NCBI RefSeq assembly: GCF_000380245.2
Contig: NZ_HG428741.1
Span: forward strand, 2,549,665 to 2,613,664
From: Bacillus massiliigorillae
Lineage (GTDB): Bacteria; Bacillota; Bacilli; Bacillales; DSM-1321
Length of the DNA stretch: 64,000 nt
Direction: 5' to 3'
The notes below the pieces were generated by a model. That model did no database searches. It was not told where the DNA came from and saw only the letters and a list, made by a program, of their open reading frames with translations. The stretch's first letter is position 1, and each line of letters starts with the position of its first letter. Of this stretch, positions 61,604 to 64,000 are shown in pieces. The translations under genes and the position numbers were made by a program.

Positions 61604-62815
61604 ATGAAGGCCGTTGGTTTAATTGTAGAATACAATCCATTTCATAATGGACATCATTACCATGTTAAGACAAGTAAATTACAAAATGATGCTGACGTTG
61701 TTATTGCCGTTATGAGCGGTTCATTCCTGCAAAGGGGGGAACCTGCCCTTGTTAGCAAATGGAATAGAGCGGCTATGGCCTTACAGGGTGGAGTAGATTT
61801 AGTTATTGAACTCCCCTATATCTATAGTACGCAGCATGCTGAACACTTTGCTGCTGGAGCGGTAAGCCTCCTTGAAGCATTACGCTGTGACACCTTTTGT
61901 TTCGGTAGTGAAAATGGTTCCATTGAGGCATTTCTTTCAAAACACAAACAAATGACTGAACACACAGAAGAAATAAATGAATCCGTTCGAGGCTTTATTA
62001 AAGAAGGTAATAATTACCCTAAAGCTATTTCGTTAGCACTTGAACACTTAGGATTGCAACAAGATGGTGACCTCGACTTAACAAAACCTAATAATATTTT
62101 AGGCTATCAATACGTTCGTGCAGCTCTTGAATCTAACTATCGTATACAACCCACTCTTATTAATCGTATTGCAGCCGGATATCACGATACCCAACTTCCT
62201 ACCGGTACAATCGCAAGTGCAACAAGTATTCGCAAAGCTTTACTGGATAGCGACCAAGAGACAAATACAACAGAATCATTTATGCCAGCTTATACGTATC
62301 ATGATTTAAAAAACTACATACAAACATTTGAAATATTGCATCAATGGGAACATTATTGGTCACTACTACAATATAAATTAATCTCAAGCACAGTAGAAGA
62401 ATTAGAAAAAATTTATGAAGTAGAGGAAGGCATTCAGCATCGAATGAAAGAAGCAGCACTTGTATCTAATACATTTGCAGAATTTATCATGAAAGTAAAA
62501 ACTAAAAGGTACACAATGACACGACTCCAAAGAATTTGTGTCCATATTTTAACACACACAAAAAAAGAAAAAATGAAACGCTGTCTTGAAGAACCTGCCT
62601 ATCTTCGCATACTAGGTTTCACTGAGAATGGAAGAAAATACTTAAATGAAAAGAAAAAAAGCGTAGAACTGCCTCTCATCTCAAAAATAGCAAACGTTCA
62701 GCATGAAGCACTTACCTTCGATATACAAGCGAGTATTATCCATTCGCTTGCTTTACCACAAAACAAGCAAAAAAAAATGATTCAAAGAGAATATCAACAG
62801 CCTATTATTGTATAA
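61604..62815 (+). CDS. tmcAL: tRNA(Met) cytidine acetate ligase TmcAL (YlbM)
   Basis: Forms N4-acetylcytidine at the elongator tRNA-Met anticodon wobble base using acetate and ATP. Nucleotidyltransferase-like motif EYNPFHNGHHYH (9-20, HxGH type), SGSFLQRGEPALVSKW, and a later SATSIRKALL near 205. The length (403 aa) is normal. ATGGAGG precedes the ATG. Divergent from ylbN, convergent with ylbL. Confidence 0.94.
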   Translation: MKAVGLIVEYNPFHNGHHYHVKTSKLQNDADVVIAVMSGSFLQRGEPALVSKWNRAAMALQGGVDLVIELPYIYSTQHAEHFAAGAVSLLEALRCDTFCFGSENGSIEAFLSKHKQMTEHTEEINESVRGFIKEGNNYPKAISLALEHLGLQQDGDLDLTKPNNILGYQYVRAALESNYRIQPTLINRIAAGYHDTQLPTGTIASATSIRKALLDSDQETNTTESFMPAYTYHDLKNYIQTFEILHQWEHYWSLLQYKLISSTVEELEKIYEVEEGIQHRMKEAALVSNTFAEFIMKVKTKRYTMTRLQRICVHILTHTKKEKMKRCLEEPAYLRILGFTENGRKYLNEKKKSVELPLISKIANVQHEALTFDIQASIIHSLALPQNKQKKMIQREYQQPIIV

Positions 62816-62824
62816 ATTCAAGCC

Positions 62825-62875
62825 ACATAAACCCCTATCTCAAATGAGTTAGGGGTTTATGTACTATTATTTTTC
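62825..62875 (+). terminator. Terminator between tmcAL and ylbL
   Basis: A 17-bp stem (62825-62841 with 62846-62862, one mismatch), AAAT loop, then ACTATTATTTTTCC on the plus strand. It lies between convergent genes and may serve both. Confidence 0.82.
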
Positions 62876-63886
62876 CTTTAACTTCTTCAAATAATTCAGT
62901 GCGTCTTCCATTGTATCAACTGGAACAATCTTCATTTTTGTTTTTATATCTTCAGCTGTTTTCTTTGCTATAACATAATTCGAATCTTTACTTCCATTCT
63001 CATTTGGTGCAAAGAAAATTTCCGCACCACTTTCTGAAGCAGCAACTATTTTTTGATCAATACCACCAATAGCGCCCACTTCACCTTTTTCATTAATGGT
63101 ACCTGTACCAGCTATTTCATAACCTTTCGTAATATCTTCTTTCACTAACTGATTATATATCTCTAATGAAAACATTAAGCCTGCTGAAGGACCACCAATT
63201 TGGTCGCTATTAATAGAAACATGTGGCGTTGTTTTCACTTCGATATCATCAATCAAAATGATGCCAATACCTAACTTTCCGCTTTCAGGTATTTTTTTCA
63301 GCTTTACACTTTTATGTAAAACTTCCTTATCTCTAATAATTTCAAGTTTAACAAAATCCCCTTGCTTATGCTTAGCAATATCATCTGTAAACTCATGTGA
63401 TGATTTTAGCTGCTTTTCGTTTACTTTTGTAATCCGATCTCCAACTTTCAGAACATCAGCTGCTGGCATTCCATTAACTAATCCATATACATATATACCA
63501 TTATAAAACGTTTTGTACGGTTTACCAGCTTCACGGAAAGCACTAATTATCGCGTCTTCTTTAGAGCCCTCCATCATGTGAAGCTGACGCATTTCATACT
63601 CATCATCTGTTTCGTCTTCTCGTCTAATCTCATCATCCTTATAAATACTCCAATAATCGACAACTTTAGCTAATGCATATGTGAAAATATTCGCTTTTCC
63701 CATTTGAACTGTCGTCAACATGAAACTTCCCCTTGCATCCGTTCCGTTATCTACCTCAATAATAGGTTCTAGCTCTTTGGCCATACCAGGTTTAGAAACA
63801 TAGTATGGTAAAGGTATAAAGTATGCACATAGTACAAATAAGCAAATCATGATTAGAAATCCTTGTAATATCCTTCTCCCCTTCAT
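62867..63886 (-). CDS. ylbL: Lon-like/PDZ serine protease YlbL (SepM family)
   Basis: Membrane-anchored protease with a signal anchor (about 5-25), PDZ domain (about 125-195) and a C-terminal Lon-type domain with the Ser234-Lys279 dyad in GGPSAGLMFSLEI and GGIDQKIVAA. B. subtilis YlbL cleaves the DNA-damage checkpoint inhibitor YneA together with CtpA. ATG 63886 (339 aa) overlaps the upstream stop by one base; the frame extends to GTG 63907. Confidence 0.94.
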   Translation of the reverse strand: MKGRRILQGFLIMICLFVLCAYFIPLPYYVSKPGMAKELEPIIEVDNGTDARGSFMLTTVQMGKANIFTYALAKVVDYWSIYKDDEIRREDETDDEYEMRQLHMMEGSKEDAIISAFREAGKPYKTFYNGIYVYGLVNGMPAADVLKVGDRITKVNEKQLKSSHEFTDDIAKHKQGDFVKLEIIRDKEVLHKSVKLKKIPESGKLGIGIILIDDIEVKTTPHVSINSDQIGGPSAGLMFSLEIYNQLVKEDITKGYEIAGTGTINEKGEVGAIGGIDQKIVAASESGAEIFFAPNENGSKDSNYVIAKKTAEDIKTKMKIVPVDTMEDALNYLKKLKEK

Positions 63887-64000
63887 TAATACGGACCTTC
63901 TTCCCACTTTTCAATTTCTCTTTTTATTTGATCTATATGTTTCCTTGTCTCACTTTCACCAATTGCGATAATTTCTTCAATATTCGTAAAAGCTCGCGAA
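63886..64000 (-). CDS. C-terminal end of an upstream gene, probably patatin-like YlbK
   Basis: Only the last 37 codons are in the window, ending EKWEEGPY and stop at 63886. The visible part is a charged helix (FTNIEEIIAIGESETRKHID). In Bacillus the gene before ylbL is ylbK, a patatin-like phospholipase; the fragment fits its C-terminal helix, but the catalytic region is outside. The stop overlaps the ylbL ATG (TAATG). Confidence 0.55.
   Translation of the reverse strand, partial: SRAFTNIEEIIAIGESETRKHIDQIKREIEKWEEGPY

Noticed and set aside
1..64000. Defence islands, CRISPR repeats, prophage or toxin-antitoxin genes
   Set aside because: None seen: all sizeable frames are housekeeping, cell-wall, division or sporulation genes in conserved order.

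Overview
The window is a contiguous piece of a low-GC, endospore-forming, Gram-positive chromosome: Bacillus in the broad sense (Bacillaceae), with protein sequences between those of B. subtilis and the B. cereus group. The evidence is the sporulation set (spoIIGA-sigE-sigG, spoVD, spoVE, rsfA, ylmC), bacillithiol synthesis (bshC), PyrR attenuators, an Ile T-box and a mDAP-type murE. Almost everything is on the minus strand, and nearly all of it is core genome. There is no prophage, transposase, CRISPR array, rRNA or tRNA gene. I cannot name the species from sequence alone.

Layout, left to right (minus-strand operons therefore read right to left). (1) 1-4.3 kb: yicC-remA-gmk-rpoZ-coaBC-priA. 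(2) 4.4-9 kb: a Ca2+ P-type ATPase and, divergently, the ribosome-quality-control factor rqcH. (3) 9.2-11.4 kb: a small accessory patch (SRPBCC protein, small membrane protein, two GNAT acetyltransferases). (4) 11.4-23.4 kb: the whole UMP operon pyrR-pyrP-pyrB-pyrC-carA-carB-pyrK-pyrD-pyrF-pyrE, with three PyrR attenuators. (5) 23.4-28 kb: rluD, lspA and ileS with its T-box leader. (6) 28-32 kb: divIVA, ylmH, and pgeF-ylmE-sepF-ylmG. (7) 31.8-34.9 kb: ylmC, sigG, sigE, spoIIGA. (8) 35-54.7 kb: the division and cell-wall (dcw) cluster from ftsZ back to mraZ, with murB upstream of mraZ. (9) 54.9-64 kb: bshC, a DUF3397 gene, panE, ylbP, rsfA, an enoyl-CoA hydratase, rpmF, ylbN, tmcAL, ylbL and the end of ylbK.

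How the genes work together. The dcw genes make lipid II (murE, mraY, murD, murG, murB) and assemble the divisome (ftsZ, ftsA, sepF, divIB, ftsL, pbpB, divIVA). The adjacent sporulation genes use the same enzyme families for the spore cortex (spoVD, spoVE) and supply the SpoIIGA/sigma-E/sigma-G switch. The dcw cluster is broken into several probable transcription units by terminators: after pbpB, after spoVD, between murD and spoVE, and after spoVE.

Most notable: a 236-bp fold-back element at 43033-43268 between murD and spoVE. It has 10-bp terminal inverted repeats, two internal nested hairpins, a terminator-like hairpin with a T6 tail, and a possible TTA duplication that includes the murD stop codon. 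It looks like a MITE or a mobile structured RNA. Other points are the relocated murB, a triple 10-bp MraZ-box array before mraZ, a 22-bp-spaced Spo0A-type promoter before spoIIGA, a sigma-F/G promoter before sigG, and three terminators built on one shared palindrome.
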